Source: Streptomyces beihaiensis (GTDB taxonomy: Bacteria > Actinomycetota > Actinomycetes > Streptomycetales > Streptomycetaceae). From it: 64,000 nucleotides of DNA. The notes beneath the pieces are model-generated. The model did not search any database. It was not told where the DNA came from and saw only the letters and a program-made list of their open reading frames with translations. The DNA lies in NCBI RefSeq assembly GCF_026274175.1, contig NZ_JAPHNL010000310.1, positions 27,701-91,700 on the forward strand. Reading direction: 5' to 3'. Of this stretch, positions 1 to 8,585 are shown in pieces. How positions within the stretch are numbered: position 1 is the stretch's first letter; each line of letters opens with the position of its first letter. A program made the translations under genes and the position numbers.

Positions 1-928
1 GTACGTGGTTGGCGAACTGGCTGGTGACGGCGCCGTCCTGGGTCCAGTGGCCCGAGTTGTGCGGGCGCATCGCCAGTTCGTTGACGAGGACCTTGGGCGT
101 GCCGTCGGCGTCGCGGGTCTCGAAGAGCTCGACCGCGAGGTGGCCGACCACGCCGAGCTCGTCGGCGACGCGCAGCGCCAGCTCCTGGGCCTGGCCCGCG
201 AGCTCCTCGTCGAGGTCCGGCGCGGGGGCGATCACGGTGTCGCAGACGCCGTCGACCTGGCGGGACTCGACGACCGGGTAGGCGACGGCCTGGCCGTGCG
301 GGGAGCGGACGACGTTGGCCGCCAGTTCCCGTACGAAGTCGACCTTCTCCTCGGCGAGGACGGGGACGCCCGCCTTGAACGGCTCGGCGGCTTCGGCCTC
401 GGAGCGTACGAACCAGACGCCCTTGCCGTCGTAGCCGCCGCGGACGGTCTTGAGGATGACGGGGAAGCCGTCGTCCTCGCCCGTGCCGTCACCCTCGGCC
501 GCCCCCTGGCCAGGACGCGCGCCCTCCGCCGCGAAGGCGGCCACGTCGGCCGGGTCGCTCACGATGCGGTGGCGCGGACACGGCACGCCGATCGCGGTGA
601 GCTTCTCACGCATGACGCCCTTGTCCTGGGCGTGCACGAGCGCGTCGGGGCCCGGCCGGACGGGGAGGCCGTCCGCCTCCAGCGCCCGCAGGTGCTCGGT
701 GGGTACGTGTTCGTGGTCGAAGGTGATCACGTCGCAGCCGTGCGCGAAGGCGCGCAGCGTGTCCAGGTCGCGGTAGTCGCCGACGACGACATCGCCGACG
801 ACCTGCGCAGCTGAATCCTGCGGGGTGTCACTGAGGAGCTTGAATCTGATGCCGAGCGGGATGCCCGCCTCGTGTGTCATACGAGCGAGCTGTCCACCGC
901 CGACCATGCCGACTACAGGGAACGTCAC
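1..928 (-). CDS. purK: 5-(carboxyamino)imidazole ribonucleotide synthase PurK (3' end beyond window)
   Basis: PurK is the ATP-grasp enzyme that makes N5-carboxy-AIR from AIR, bicarbonate and ATP in purine synthesis. Reading leftward from a GTG at 928, the protein opens with the PurK nucleotide-fold motif GMVGGGQLARM. Later segments include ITFDHEHVP, VILKTVRGGYDGKGV (the ATP-grasp core) and, at the window edge, RPHNSGHWTQDGAVTSQF, the typical PurK substrate-binding region. About 309 codons are present and the rest lies outside the window. An in-frame ATG (GMVG) lies 8 codons downstream, so the start is likely but not proven. purE usually follows purK in actinobacteria and would lie outside the window. 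Confidence 0.95.
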   Translation of the reverse strand, partial: MTFPVVGMVGGGQLARMTHEAGIPLGIRFKLLSDTPQDSAAQVVGDVVVGDYRDLDTLRAFAHGCDVITFDHEHVPTEHLRALEADGLPVRPGPDALVHAQDKGVMREKLTAIGVPCPRHRIVSDPADVAAFAAEGARPGQGAAEGDGTGEDDGFPVILKTVRGGYDGKGVWFVRSEAEAAEPFKAGVPVLAEEKVDFVRELAANVVRSPHGQAVAYPVVESRQVDGVCDTVIAPAPDLDEELAGQAQELALRVADELGVVGHLAVELFETRDADGTPKVLVNELAMRPHNSGHWTQDGAVTSQFANHV

Positions 929-1145
929 GCATTCAGGGTATCGGCCGTTCGGCCGGTTCCCGCAGGGGCTCATTCCTGTAGGATCCTCCATGTTTCGAGT
1001 CCGAAAAGTCCACTTCGCTGTCCGCAGGGCATCTGCGGGGACCGGTGGTTAGCATGGCTGAGTGGTTCTTCCGATGAACCACGGTGGTTCTTCCCATGAA
1101 CCGCGTGACCATGAGACGGGGACGACGGGGGCTGAGGCAGGAACC

Positions 1146-1715
1146 ATGGACGACACGACCGGCCGCCACCAGCAGGGCGCGACCGCGTCCGGAGCGGGCG
1201 GCCAGCATCGCCTCGGGGCCCTGCGGCTGCGCTTCGCGGCCCTGACGCGCGAGATCGCCAAATTCGGCGTCGTCGGCGCCCTCGGCGTGTTCGTGAACTT
1301 CGCCGTCTTCAACCTGGTGCGGCACGCCACGAACCTCCAGGTCGTGCGCGCGAGCGTGATCGCCACGGTCGTGGCGATCGCCTTCAACTACGTGGGGTTC
1401 CGCTACTTCACCTACCGTGACCGCGACAAGAGCGGCCGCGGCAGGGAACTCTCGCTGTTCCTGCTGTTCAGCATCGTCGGCCTGGTGATCGAGAACGGTG
1501 TGCTGTACGCGGCCACGTACGGGTTCGGCTGGGACAGTCCGCTGCAGAGCAACGTCTTCAAGTTCCTCGGTATGGCTCTGGCCACCCTGTTCCGCTTCTG
1601 GTCGTACCGGACGTGGGTGTTCCGGGCGCTGCCCGCGCGGGAGACCGTGGCCGGCGCGGAATCGTTCCTGGAAGAGCGGTCCGCGCGGTCCGCGGCGACG
1701 AGCCGCATGAAGTGA
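1146..1715 (+). CDS. GtrA family membrane protein
   Basis: This 189-residue protein belongs to the GtrA/DPMS1-like family, four-helix membrane proteins thought to help move polyprenyl-linked sugars across the membrane in cell-surface polysaccharide synthesis. The family signature is visible at about residues 37-55 (EIAKFGVVGALGVFVNF), followed by three more hydrophobic segments and an FRFWSYRTWVF motif near the C-terminus. I chose the ATG at 1146 because GAGGCAGGA lies just upstream. An in-frame ATG at 1062 would add 28 polar residues unlike the family. It is divergent from purK. The substrate cannot be told from sequence. Confidence 0.85.
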   Translation: MDDTTGRHQQGATASGAGGQHRLGALRLRFAALTREIAKFGVVGALGVFVNFAVFNLVRHATNLQVVRASVIATVVAIAFNYVGFRYFTYRDRDKSGRGRELSLFLLFSIVGLVIENGVLYAATYGFGWDSPLQSNVFKFLGMALATLFRFWSYRTWVFRALPARETVAGAESFLEERSARSAATSRMK

Positions 1716-1767
1716 CGGCCCCTGGCCACCCGGGTCGGCCGACCGCCCGACCACGTCGTCGGGACGG

Positions 1768-3060
1768 CTACCTGATCGTCGGTTCCGGCTCGGTGCCGTC
1801 GTCCCCGCCCGGCACCGCCCGCCTCAGCGGCGTACGCGACAGGAACAGGCCGAAGACCGGCGGGCTCGCCTGCAGCATCTCCAGGCGGCCGCCGTCCGCC
1901 TCGGCCAGGTCACGGGCGACGGCGAGGCCGATGCCGGTCGAGTTGCGGCCGCTGATGGTCCGCTCGAAGATCCGCGAGCCCAGCTCCGGCGGCACACCGG
2001 GCCCCTCGTCGGTGACCTCCACGACGGCCTGGTTGCCGGTGACGCGCGTGCGCAGGGCGACCGTGCCGCCACCGTGCATCAGCGAGTTCTCGATCAGCGC
2101 CGCGAGCACCTGGGCGACCGCGCCGGGGGTGCCGACGGCCGTGAGGTGGCGCTTGCCGGAGGAGACGATGGCGCGGCCCGCGCTGCGGTAGGCCGGGCGC
2201 CACTCCTCCAGCTGCTGCTTGATCACCTCGTCGAGGTCGAAGGAGACGGCCGAGCCGTTGCGCGGGTCGCGCGAGTTGGTCAGCAGCCGCTCCACGACGT
2301 CGGTGAGCCGCTCGACCTGGCTGAGCGCGATCGTCGCCTCCTCCTTCACCTCCGCCGGATCGTCGGTCATGGTGATCTCCTCAAGCCGCATCGACAGCGC
2401 CGTCAGCGGCGTGCGCAGCTGGTGCGAGGCGTCGGCGGCGAGCCGCCGCTCGGCGGTGAGCATGCGCGCGATCCGCTCCGCCGACCCGTCGAGCACGTCG
2501 GCGACACGGTCCAGCTCGGGCACGCCGTACCGCTTGTGGCGGGGGCGCGGATCGCCGGAGCCGAGCCGTTCGGCGGTCTCGGCGAGGTCGGTGAGCGGCG
2601 AGGCGAGACGGTTGGCCTGGCGTACGGCGAACAGTACGGCGGCGACGATGGCGAGCAGCGCGACCAGGGCGATGATCAGCAGCGTCCGGCCGACCTCCTG
2701 GGTGACGGCCGAGCGGGGCTCCTCGACGGTGACCTTCTCGCCGCGCTCGCCGGTGGCCGTGAACGAGATCACGTCACCCGCGGGCTCGGAGCCGAGTTCG
2801 ATCGCCTCGCGGCCGGGGATACGGATGACGGCGTACCGCTCCTCGATGGCCACCTGGTCCTTGAGGATGTGCGCGTCGACCCGCTCGCCGCTGTGCAGCC
2901 GGCTGTCCACGATGGAGACGAGCCGGACCGCCTCGGACTCCACGCGGTCCTGGGCGCTGTTGCTGATGGTCCGGCTCTCCACGATGACGAGGGAGACGCC
3001 GAAGACGGCGATGACGACCAGGACGACGGCCAGGGTGGAATTGATGAGTCGGCGGCGCAT
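1768..3060 (-). CDS. HAMP-domain sensor histidine kinase
   Basis: This is the membrane sensor of an orthodox two-component system, 430 residues. A transmembrane helix lies at about 8-28, an extracytoplasmic sensor region at 29-124, a second helix at about 125-147 and a HAMP linker at 148-200. The HisKA motif ASHQLRTPLTAL places the phosphorylated histidine at His213. The ATPase domain shows the N box (ALIENSLMHGG), G1 (TDEGPGVP) and G2 (GIGLAVARD). It lies downstream of its response regulator on the same strand. The 180-bp gap between them holds 13-bp tandem repeats. The signal sensed is unknown. Confidence 0.93.
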   Translation of the reverse strand: MRRRLINSTLAVVLVVIAVFGVSLVIVESRTISNSAQDRVESEAVRLVSIVDSRLHSGERVDAHILKDQVAIEERYAVIRIPGREAIELGSEPAGDVISFTATGERGEKVTVEEPRSAVTQEVGRTLLIIALVALLAIVAAVLFAVRQANRLASPLTDLAETAERLGSGDPRPRHKRYGVPELDRVADVLDGSAERIARMLTAERRLAADASHQLRTPLTALSMRLEEITMTDDPAEVKEEATIALSQVERLTDVVERLLTNSRDPRNGSAVSFDLDEVIKQQLEEWRPAYRSAGRAIVSSGKRHLTAVGTPGAVAQVLAALIENSLMHGGGTVALRTRVTGNQAVVEVTDEGPGVPPELGSRIFERTISGRNSTGIGLAVARDLAEADGGRLEMLQASPPVFGLFLSRTPLRRAVPGGDDGTEPEPTIR

Positions 3061-3075
3061 ATGTCTCAGTGTCCT

Positions 3076-3140
3076 GGATCGGGGTCCCGGATCGAGGTCC
3101 CGGATCGAGGTCCCGGATCGGGGTCCCGGATCGGGCCCCT
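3076..3140. repeat. 13-bp tandem repeat, 5 units
   Basis: Five head-to-tail copies of a 13-bp unit (GGATCGRGGTCCC, the last copy degenerate) lie between the response regulator stop and the kinase start. They are outside any coding frame. The unit length is not a multiple of three and copy number may vary between strains. Each unit contains GGTCC and GGATC half-palindromes, so the transcript could fold. Confidence 0.9.
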
Positions 3141-3239
3141 GGAACCGGCGCCCTGGAATCGGTGCCCTTCACCGGGGGCGCGGTCCCGGGGCTCCGCCCC
3201 GGCCCCCGCTCCTCGAACAACCGGAGGGGCTTGATCTGC

Positions 3240-3917
3240 TCAGCTCTTCTCGAACCGGAACCCCACGCCCCGCACGGTCGCGATGTACCGGGGGTTGGCC
3301 GCGTCGTCGCCCAGCTTCTTCCTGAGCCACGAGATGTGCATGTCGAGCGTCTTGGTGGAGGACCACCACGTGGTGTCCCACACCTCCCGCATCAGCTGGT
3401 CCCGGGTGACGACCCGGCCCGCGTCCCGTACGAGGACGCGCAGCAGGTCGAACTCCTTTGCCGTCAGCTGGAGTTCCTCGTCGCCCATCCACGCGCGGTG
3501 CGACTCGACGTCGATGCGCACGCCGTGCGTGGCGGGCGCCTGGGTCGGCTCGGCGGAACCGCGCCGCAGCAGGGCCCGGACGCGGGCGAGCAGTTCGGCG
3601 AGGCGGAACGGCTTGGTGACGTAGTCGTCGGCGCCGGCGTCGAGGCCGACGACGGTGTCCACCTCGTCGGCGCGGGCCGTGAGGATGAGGATCGGCACCG
3701 TGTGACCCTCGGCACGCATGCGGCGGGCGACCTCGAGGCCGTCCATGCCGGGCAGGCCCAGGTCCAGTACGACGAGGTCGATGCTTCCCTGTAGTCCGGC
3801 GTCCAGGGCGGTGGGGCCGTCCTCACGCACCTCTACCTCGTAGCCCTCCCGGCGCAGGGCGCGGGCCAGCGGCTCCGAGATGGACGCGTCGTCCTCGGCG
3901 AGCAGTACACGGGTCAT
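3240..3917 (-). CDS. OmpR/PhoB-type response regulator
   Basis: DNA-binding response regulator of 225 residues, partner of the downstream histidine kinase. The receiver domain (1-115) shows the acidic pocket AEDD, phospho-acceptor Asp52 (VVLDLGLP), the conserved Thr in LILTA and Lys102 in YVTKPF. A winged-helix output domain follows at about 130-223 (LTAKEFDLLRVLVRDAGRVVTRDQLMREVW and VRGVGFRFE). I chose the ATG at 3917, where family alignment begins (MTRVLLAEDD). An ATG at 3938 would add seven residues. Neither has a strong ribosome binding site. Regulator-then-kinase order suggests one transcript. Confidence 0.93.
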   Translation of the reverse strand: MTRVLLAEDDASISEPLARALRREGYEVEVREDGPTALDAGLQGSIDLVVLDLGLPGMDGLEVARRMRAEGHTVPILILTARADEVDTVVGLDAGADDYVTKPFRLAELLARVRALLRRGSAEPTQAPATHGVRIDVESHRAWMGDEELQLTAKEFDLLRVLVRDAGRVVTRDQLMREVWDTTWWSSTKTLDMHISWLRKKLGDDAANPRYIATVRGVGFRFEKS

Positions 3918-4394
3918 GGGGGTGATGGTAGTCCGCATCCGCCGGATGGCGGTGGGCGATCGGGGCTGGGACTTCCGGACCTGCGTACTGGGGGTGAGAG
4001 AGTGGATCAGACCTTCGAAATCACGCTACGGTTCCGCGTAGCCCTGTGATCCATCTCTCAAGTCCTTCCATATCGGCCACCGTCGTGTCGTATGGTGACT
4101 CAACGCCTGATGCACTACTGGGGGACCTTTGGAGCGCACTGCGCAACAAGGGTCCCTTTCTTGTGCGAGCTGGTCACCACCAGCACTGTTCGGAACGACC
4201 TGTGGCCGGGCCCGCCGTATGAAGACGTACGGAGGGTGTGGATCTCGGGTCCGCCGTCCTGGTCCCGCGCGAACACCTCGCCGAGGGCCTCCTCTCCGGG
4301 CGTGGGGAGGACGGTGGGATCCGGTGCCGGCAACCCCCACCGGGCGCGTACCCGCCAAGAGCGCAGCGCGTCCCGACACCACGAGGAACGACCC
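3918..4394. other. Gene-free region upstream of the peptide transporter and response regulator
   Basis: This 477-bp intergenic stretch lies between the divergent response regulator and POT transporter genes and must hold both promoters. I see no gene. An imperfect GGGACC/GGTCCC hairpin near 4121-4162 and a CTGGT/ACCAG pairing near 4170-4185 suggest the transporter mRNA has a structured leader of about 300 nt. I cannot assign it to a known riboswitch class. Confidence 0.4.
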
Positions 4395-5891
4395 ATGGCG
4401 TCCAGCCTGACGAAGGAGACCACCGCACCTGCCGGTGAGAACACCTTCCTTGGCCACCCCCGCGGCCTTGCCAACCTCTTCATGACGGAGATGTGGGAGC
4501 GTTACAGCTTCTACGGCATGCGAGCCCTGCTCGTGCTCTACCTGTCGGCGACCGTCGCCGACGGCGGTCTCGGCCTCACGCTGGCCACCGCGACCGCGAT
4601 CTACTCCGTGTACAACGCTCTGGTATATCTGCTCGCCCTGCCGGGCGGCTGGCTCGGTGACCGGGTGTGGGGTCCGCGCAAGACGACCGCCATCGGTGGC
4701 ACGATCATCATGTCGGGTCACTTCACCCTGGCATTGCCGTGGGAAGGCTCTTTCTTCGCCGGCCTCGGTCTGATCGCGGCGGGTTCGGGCCTGCTGAAGG
4801 CCAACATCTCCACGATGGTCGGACACCTGTACGCGGACAAGAACGACCCGCGCCGGGACGCCGGTTTCTCAGTCTTCTACATGGCGATCAACATCGGTGC
4901 CTTCGCCGCCCCCCTGACGATCGGCACGATCGGCCAGAAGGTCAGCTGGCACCTGGGCTTCGCGCTGGCCGGTGTCGGCATGGCGATCGGCCTGATGTTC
5001 TTCCTGCTCGGCTTCCGCCACCTGGCACCCGAGTCCGACGTGGTGTCCTCGCCGGTGAGCGCCGACGAGAAGGCGTCGCTGCTGAAGAAGGCCGGTTTCT
5101 GGGCGCTGCTCGCCGTCGTCTTCTACGGCGTCGTCGTCGGTGGCGGCTGGTACACCGTGAACTGGATGCTGTGGCCGCTGACCATCATCGGTCTCGCGCT
5201 GCCCATCTGGTACCTCGTCAAGATCAAGCGCGACCGTGACCTGAGCGGCGTCGAGCAGTCACGGATGACGGCCTACATATGGTTCTTCGTCGTCGCGGCC
5301 ATGTTCTGGGGTATCTACGACCAGACCGGTTCGACGCTGACGGTGTTCGCCAACGAGCACACCTCCAACTCGCTGTTCGGGATGCACTTCCCGTCCACCT
5401 GGTTCCAGTCGCTCAACCCGCTGTACATCATGGCGCTGGCGCCGGTCGCCGCCTGGCTGTGGGTCGCGCTCAACAAGCGCGGCAAGGAGCCGAGCACCAT
5501 CACGAAGTTCGCCAACGGCGTCTTCCTGATAGGTCTGTCCTTCCTCGTCATGATGCTCGCTCAGGGCGTCGCCACCGGTGACACGAAGGTCAGCCCGCTG
5601 TGGCTGTGCGTGGTCTACCTGGTGCAGACCATCGGTGAGCTCACGCTCTCCCCGGTCGGCCTGTCGCTGACCACGAAGCTCGCCCCGGAGAAGTACTCGT
5701 CCCAGATGATGGGCGTCTTCTTCCTCGCCGTCACCGCCGGTGACTCGACCATCGCGCTGCTCCAGCTGATAGGTGCTCCGACCGGCACGCAGGCGTGGTT
5801 CGCCTCACAGGGCGCCATCGCCGTGCTCGCCGGTGTGGCCGTCTTCATGTACCGCAAGAAGGTCAACAAGCTGATGGGCGGCGTGCACTGA
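4395..5891 (+). CDS. POT/PTR family proton-coupled oligopeptide transporter
   Basis: A 498-residue major-facilitator protein of the proton-dependent oligopeptide transporter family (DtpT/DtpA-like), importing di- and tripeptides. The family signature is clear: ExxERFSFYGMR-like MWERYSFYGMRALLVLYL at about 30-47, then KANISTMVG, the PTR2 motif FYMAINIGAFAAP at about 158-170, and WGIYDQTGSTLTVFA in the second half. About 12-14 hydrophobic helices can be counted. The ATG at 4395 follows GAGGAA at good spacing. In-frame upstream starts from 4092 would add residues unlike the family. It appears monocistronic, with a strong hairpin downstream. Confidence 0.93.
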   Translation: MASSLTKETTAPAGENTFLGHPRGLANLFMTEMWERYSFYGMRALLVLYLSATVADGGLGLTLATATAIYSVYNALVYLLALPGGWLGDRVWGPRKTTAIGGTIIMSGHFTLALPWEGSFFAGLGLIAAGSGLLKANISTMVGHLYADKNDPRRDAGFSVFYMAINIGAFAAPLTIGTIGQKVSWHLGFALAGVGMAIGLMFFLLGFRHLAPESDVVSSPVSADEKASLLKKAGFWALLAVVFYGVVVGGGWYTVNWMLWPLTIIGLALPIWYLVKIKRDRDLSGVEQSRMTAYIWFFVVAAMFWGIYDQTGSTLTVFANEHTSNSLFGMHFPSTWFQSLNPLYIMALAPVAAWLWVALNKRGKEPSTITKFANGVFLIGLSFLVMMLAQGVATGDTKVSPLWLCVVYLVQTIGELTLSPVGLSLTTKLAPEKYSSQMMGVFFLAVTAGDSTIALLQLIGAPTGTQAWFASQGAIAVLAGVAVFMYRKKVNKLMGGVH

Positions 5892-5918
5892 CGCACCACC
5901 CCGCTCCCACGGCGCGGA

Positions 5919-5952
5919 CGGCCCCCGTCGCACTTCGGTGCGGCGGGGGCCG
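5919..5952 (+). terminator. Hairpin terminator after the peptide transporter
   Basis: A GC-rich stem (13 bp with one wobble, plus two further pairs) closes a TTCG tetraloop 28 nt after the transporter stop. It lies between convergent genes and could serve both strands. No long T run follows, as is usual in Streptomyces. Confidence 0.75.
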
Positions 5953-6004
5953 CCGCATCGCGTCCGCAGCGTGGAGCGGACCCCTGGCTTCGTCTGCGAC
6001 CGCC

Positions 6005-7354
6005 CTACCGCCGCCGCTGCCGCGGCAGGAACGTGAACACCGCCCCGCCCAGCAGGACCACCGTCGCGGCCACCAGGCCGAGCGCGCGCAGGGCGCCCTC
6101 GTTGGAGGCGCCCGTCTCGGCCAGGCCGCCGCCCGTGGTGCCGGACGTCGTGCCCGACGCCGTGCTGCCGCCCGTCGAGGTCGATCCCGAGCCGGTCGTG
6201 CCGGAGGCGCCGCCCGGCTGGGACTTCGTGTCGAGGGTGAGCGAGACCGCCGTCCTGGTCGGGGTACAGGTGGTGGTCGTGCCCAGCGCCTTCACCGTCA
6301 GGACGCCCGGCGAGAGGGTCGCCGTGCCGGAGGCACCCGGCTTGTACGTGCCGGTCAGGTCGGGGATGTTGATCGGGTCCCCGGACTTGATGGGCTTGGG
6401 GTTCGTCGGGCCCTCCACGTGGACGGTGCCCTTGTCGGCGCCGCCCAGCTTCACCTCCATCGACGGCTTGACCGAGTGCGCCGGGATGGTGGCCGGGCTG
6501 TTCATGACCGACTTCTTGAACCGCACGGTCAGGGCGTAGTCACCGCTGTTCTTCCTGGCGTTGATCTGCACCGGTGACGTGGCGCTCTTGTTCCCGATCG
6601 GGGTCTTGCACGCGTACGGGATCTGCACCTCCTTGCCGGTGAAGTCGCTCTGCCCACCGTTTCCGCCGGTGGTGGAGCCGGACGAGCCCGAGGTGCCCGA
6701 GGTTCCGCTCGTCGTGCTCCCGGTGGTCCCGCTCGTCGTACTGCCGGTGGTCCCGCTCGTCGTACTGCCGGTGGTACTGCCGCCCGACGACGAACCGCTT
6801 CCGTCGGTGACCTTGATGGTCACGGCGGGACGCACCGTCTCCTCCGGGGTGCACTTGGTGTCGGTCGAGATCGGCTTGCTGACATTGATGTCGTACGCGT
6901 CCGGAGTGAGCGTCACCTCGCCCGGCTTGGTCAGCTTCAGCTTGCCGGTCATGTCGGACAGGACCATCGGGCTGTTCTTCGGGATGGCCGGGTTCTTGCG
7001 CGGCCCCGCCATCGCGAGGTCGCCGGTCTGCGCACCGGCCACCTTGATCACGCCCGTGGGCTTCACCGTGTCGGCGCCGAGGTCGAGGACGTCCGGGTTC
7101 TTCGACGCGGCCTGAACCGTCTTCCACACCACGTCGATCTCGTCGCCGACCTTCGCCGTCGCGGGCGCCGTGATGTCGGCCTTCGTGGTGCCCTCCACCG
7201 GCGGCAGGCCGGAGATGGAAGGCGGGATGCACTTCGTCTTGAAGGCCGCGCTGCCCGTGTCCGCGTGCACCGGGGCGGCGGCCATCAGCAGCCCCGCACC
7301 GGACAGCATGAGCGCGGCGCAGCCGGCCGCGCCGGCTCTCCATTGGCTTGTCAC
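6005..7354 (-). CDS. Surface-anchored repeat protein with LAETG sorting tail
   Basis: Last gene of a four-gene leftward operon; 449 residues, exported. The N-terminus has a signal peptide (about 1-31). Next comes a Cys-bounded domain (about 38-190, KTKCIPP to TKCTPEE), a Gly/Ser/Thr linker, and a second Cys-bounded domain (CKTPIG to TTTCTP). That second domain is clearly homologous to the whole ectodomain of the first gene of the operon. The C-terminus is LAETG, a hydrophobic helix and RQRRR, which fits anchoring by an actinobacterial class E-type sortase. The GTG start at 7354 overlaps the upstream stop by 4 bp, with AAGGA before it. Function unknown; I infer a cell-wall structural or adhesive protein. 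Confidence 0.8.
   Translation of the reverse strand: MTSQWRAGAAGCAALMLSGAGLLMAAAPVHADTGSAAFKTKCIPPSISGLPPVEGTTKADITAPATAKVGDEIDVVWKTVQAASKNPDVLDLGADTVKPTGVIKVAGAQTGDLAMAGPRKNPAIPKNSPMVLSDMTGKLKLTKPGEVTLTPDAYDINVSKPISTDTKCTPEETVRPAVTIKVTDGSGSSSGGSTTGSTTSGTTGSTTSGTTGSTTSGTSGTSGSSGSTTGGNGGQSDFTGKEVQIPYACKTPIGNKSATSPVQINARKNSGDYALTVRFKKSVMNSPATIPAHSVKPSMEVKLGGADKGTVHVEGPTNPKPIKSGDPINIPDLTGTYKPGASGTATLSPGVLTVKALGTTTTCTPTRTAVSLTLDTKSQPGGASGTTGSGSTSTGGSTASGTTSGTTGGGLAETGASNEGALRALGLVAATVVLLGGAVFTFLPRQRRR
6721..6780. repeat. 24-bp coding repeat in the Ser/Thr linker
   Basis: Two perfect 24-bp copies (6721-6744, 6745-6768) plus a half copy and a diverged upstream copy encode the repeating linker unit GTTGSTTS of the LAETG protein. 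The unit is in frame, so changes in copy number would lengthen or shorten the linker without breaking the protein. Confidence 0.85.
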
Positions 7355-8556
7355 GTCGTTCCTTCCGTCGTGTGGGTGGTCGGGCGGGTGGTCGGGCTGG
7401 TGTCTTCCGGTGCGGCCGGCCCTGAGTCGGGGGTGAACCACGGCAGGGCCGTGGTGGTGGGGTGAGCGCGGTCGGCCGAGGCGGTCGGTCTCCTCGCCGT
7501 GCCCTCGCGTGCGGGCGGTGGCTCCTGCGGCAGCCGCACCCGTGGCAGCTGCACCGTCCGCCCGGCGAGACGCTCGGCGAGGCGGCGTGCGGCCGCGGCG
7601 CGGCGCCCGCCGCTCGCGTGGGCGCGGGAGTGGCGCTCGCGCGGGCTCAGCTTGTTGACGATCGCCATGCCGACCCGGAAGACCGCGGCGGGCACGACGA
7701 CGCAGAGCAGGATCCAGAAGAGCGTGACGCCCCACGGCCGTCCCACCCCCCACGGCTGTTCGGCGAGCAGTTTCCCGTCGTACTTGAGGGAGATGAGGTA
7801 GTCGCCGTGCGCGCCCGCCGACAGTTCGACGGGCAGTCTGATCCGCGCCTTGCGGCCGGGCTCGATGGTGCCGCGCCACTGCTGCTCGTCCCATTGCGGC
7901 GCGAACACGCCGTGCGCCGAACCCACCTTGAACACCGGGTCCTTGACCGGCGACGAGCCGACGTTGCCGACGGTGAAGGTGAGGGTGCGGGAGGGCGGGG
8001 CGCCGAACCAGGTGAGCAGGCCGCTGGAGCCGTCGAGGCGGGTGTCGGTGACCATGGAGAGGCGGCCGTTCGCGGTGGGCTCCGGCAGCGCCTCCACCGG
8101 GTGGCCCGCCACCTTGAACACCGCGTCCACCTGCGCCTTCGGCCCGGTCACGGTGGCGACGTGGACGACACACGGGCAGGGGGCGGGCGGTTCGGCGACC
8201 GGCATCCGCTTGTTGAAGGAGCCGTCGGCGCCGGTGGTGACGGCGCGGCCCTCGGAGTTGGCGCAGGAGTTGGTGCCGCCGATCACGCCGCGCGACGGGC
8301 TCGACTGCCCGCAGATGAGCATCATGAGCAGCGTCCGGGGACGCCAGTGCGCGCCCCGTACGGTGATCGAACCCCCCGCCCCCGCCTGGGACTTGGACAG
8401 GGTCACGCTCGGCCGGCCGGCAGCTTGCGCTCTCGCTCCCGCTTCCGCTCCCGTTCCCCAGGCCGCCGTGCCCACCAGGAGCGCGACGGCGACGGCCAGG
8501 ACGGCCAGAACCCGTCCGGTCAGCAGCCACGGGCCCGGCACGCTGCGGCGTTTCAT
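7351..8556 (-). CDS. Exported membrane-anchored protein of the surface operon, function unknown
   Basis: Third gene of the surface operon, 401 residues. It has a signal or anchor helix at about 10-30 and an Ig-like segment starting SVTLSKSQAGAGGSITVRG, which recalls neocarzinostatin/IPT-type folds. Several Cys lie at about 70-130 (ICGQSS, NSCANS, CPC). A second beta-rich region follows, then one transmembrane helix at about 310-328 (LFWILLCVVVPAAVFRVGMA) and a basic, Pro-rich cytoplasmic tail. The ATG at 8556 has GAGGGAG upstream. Its stop overlaps the GTG of the next gene (GTGA), so the two are probably translationally coupled. I do not recognise a named family. Confidence 0.7.
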   Translation of the reverse strand: MKRRSVPGPWLLTGRVLAVLAVAVALLVGTAAWGTGAEAGARAQAAGRPSVTLSKSQAGAGGSITVRGAHWRPRTLLMMLICGQSSPSRGVIGGTNSCANSEGRAVTTGADGSFNKRMPVAEPPAPCPCVVHVATVTGPKAQVDAVFKVAGHPVEALPEPTANGRLSMVTDTRLDGSSGLLTWFGAPPSRTLTFTVGNVGSSPVKDPVFKVGSAHGVFAPQWDEQQWRGTIEPGRKARIRLPVELSAGAHGDYLISLKYDGKLLAEQPWGVGRPWGVTLFWILLCVVVPAAVFRVGMAIVNKLSPRERHSRAHASGGRRAAAARRLAERLAGRTVQLPRVRLPQEPPPAREGTARRPTASADRAHPTTTALPWFTPDSGPAAPEDTSPTTRPTTHTTEGTT

Positions 8557-8585
8557 GGCGTACTCCCTCGGTGTCTGCGTGGGGG

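Noticed and set aside
4085-4394. Known riboswitch class in the peptide-transporter leader
   Set aside because: Some hairpins are possible, but I could not match conserved blocks of any class I know.
7355-8530. Upstream extension of the LAETG protein to 841 residues
   Set aside because: The extension is an Arg/Pro-rich shadow of the neighbouring gene in another frame. A GTG with ribosome binding site and a signal peptide marks the true start at 7354.
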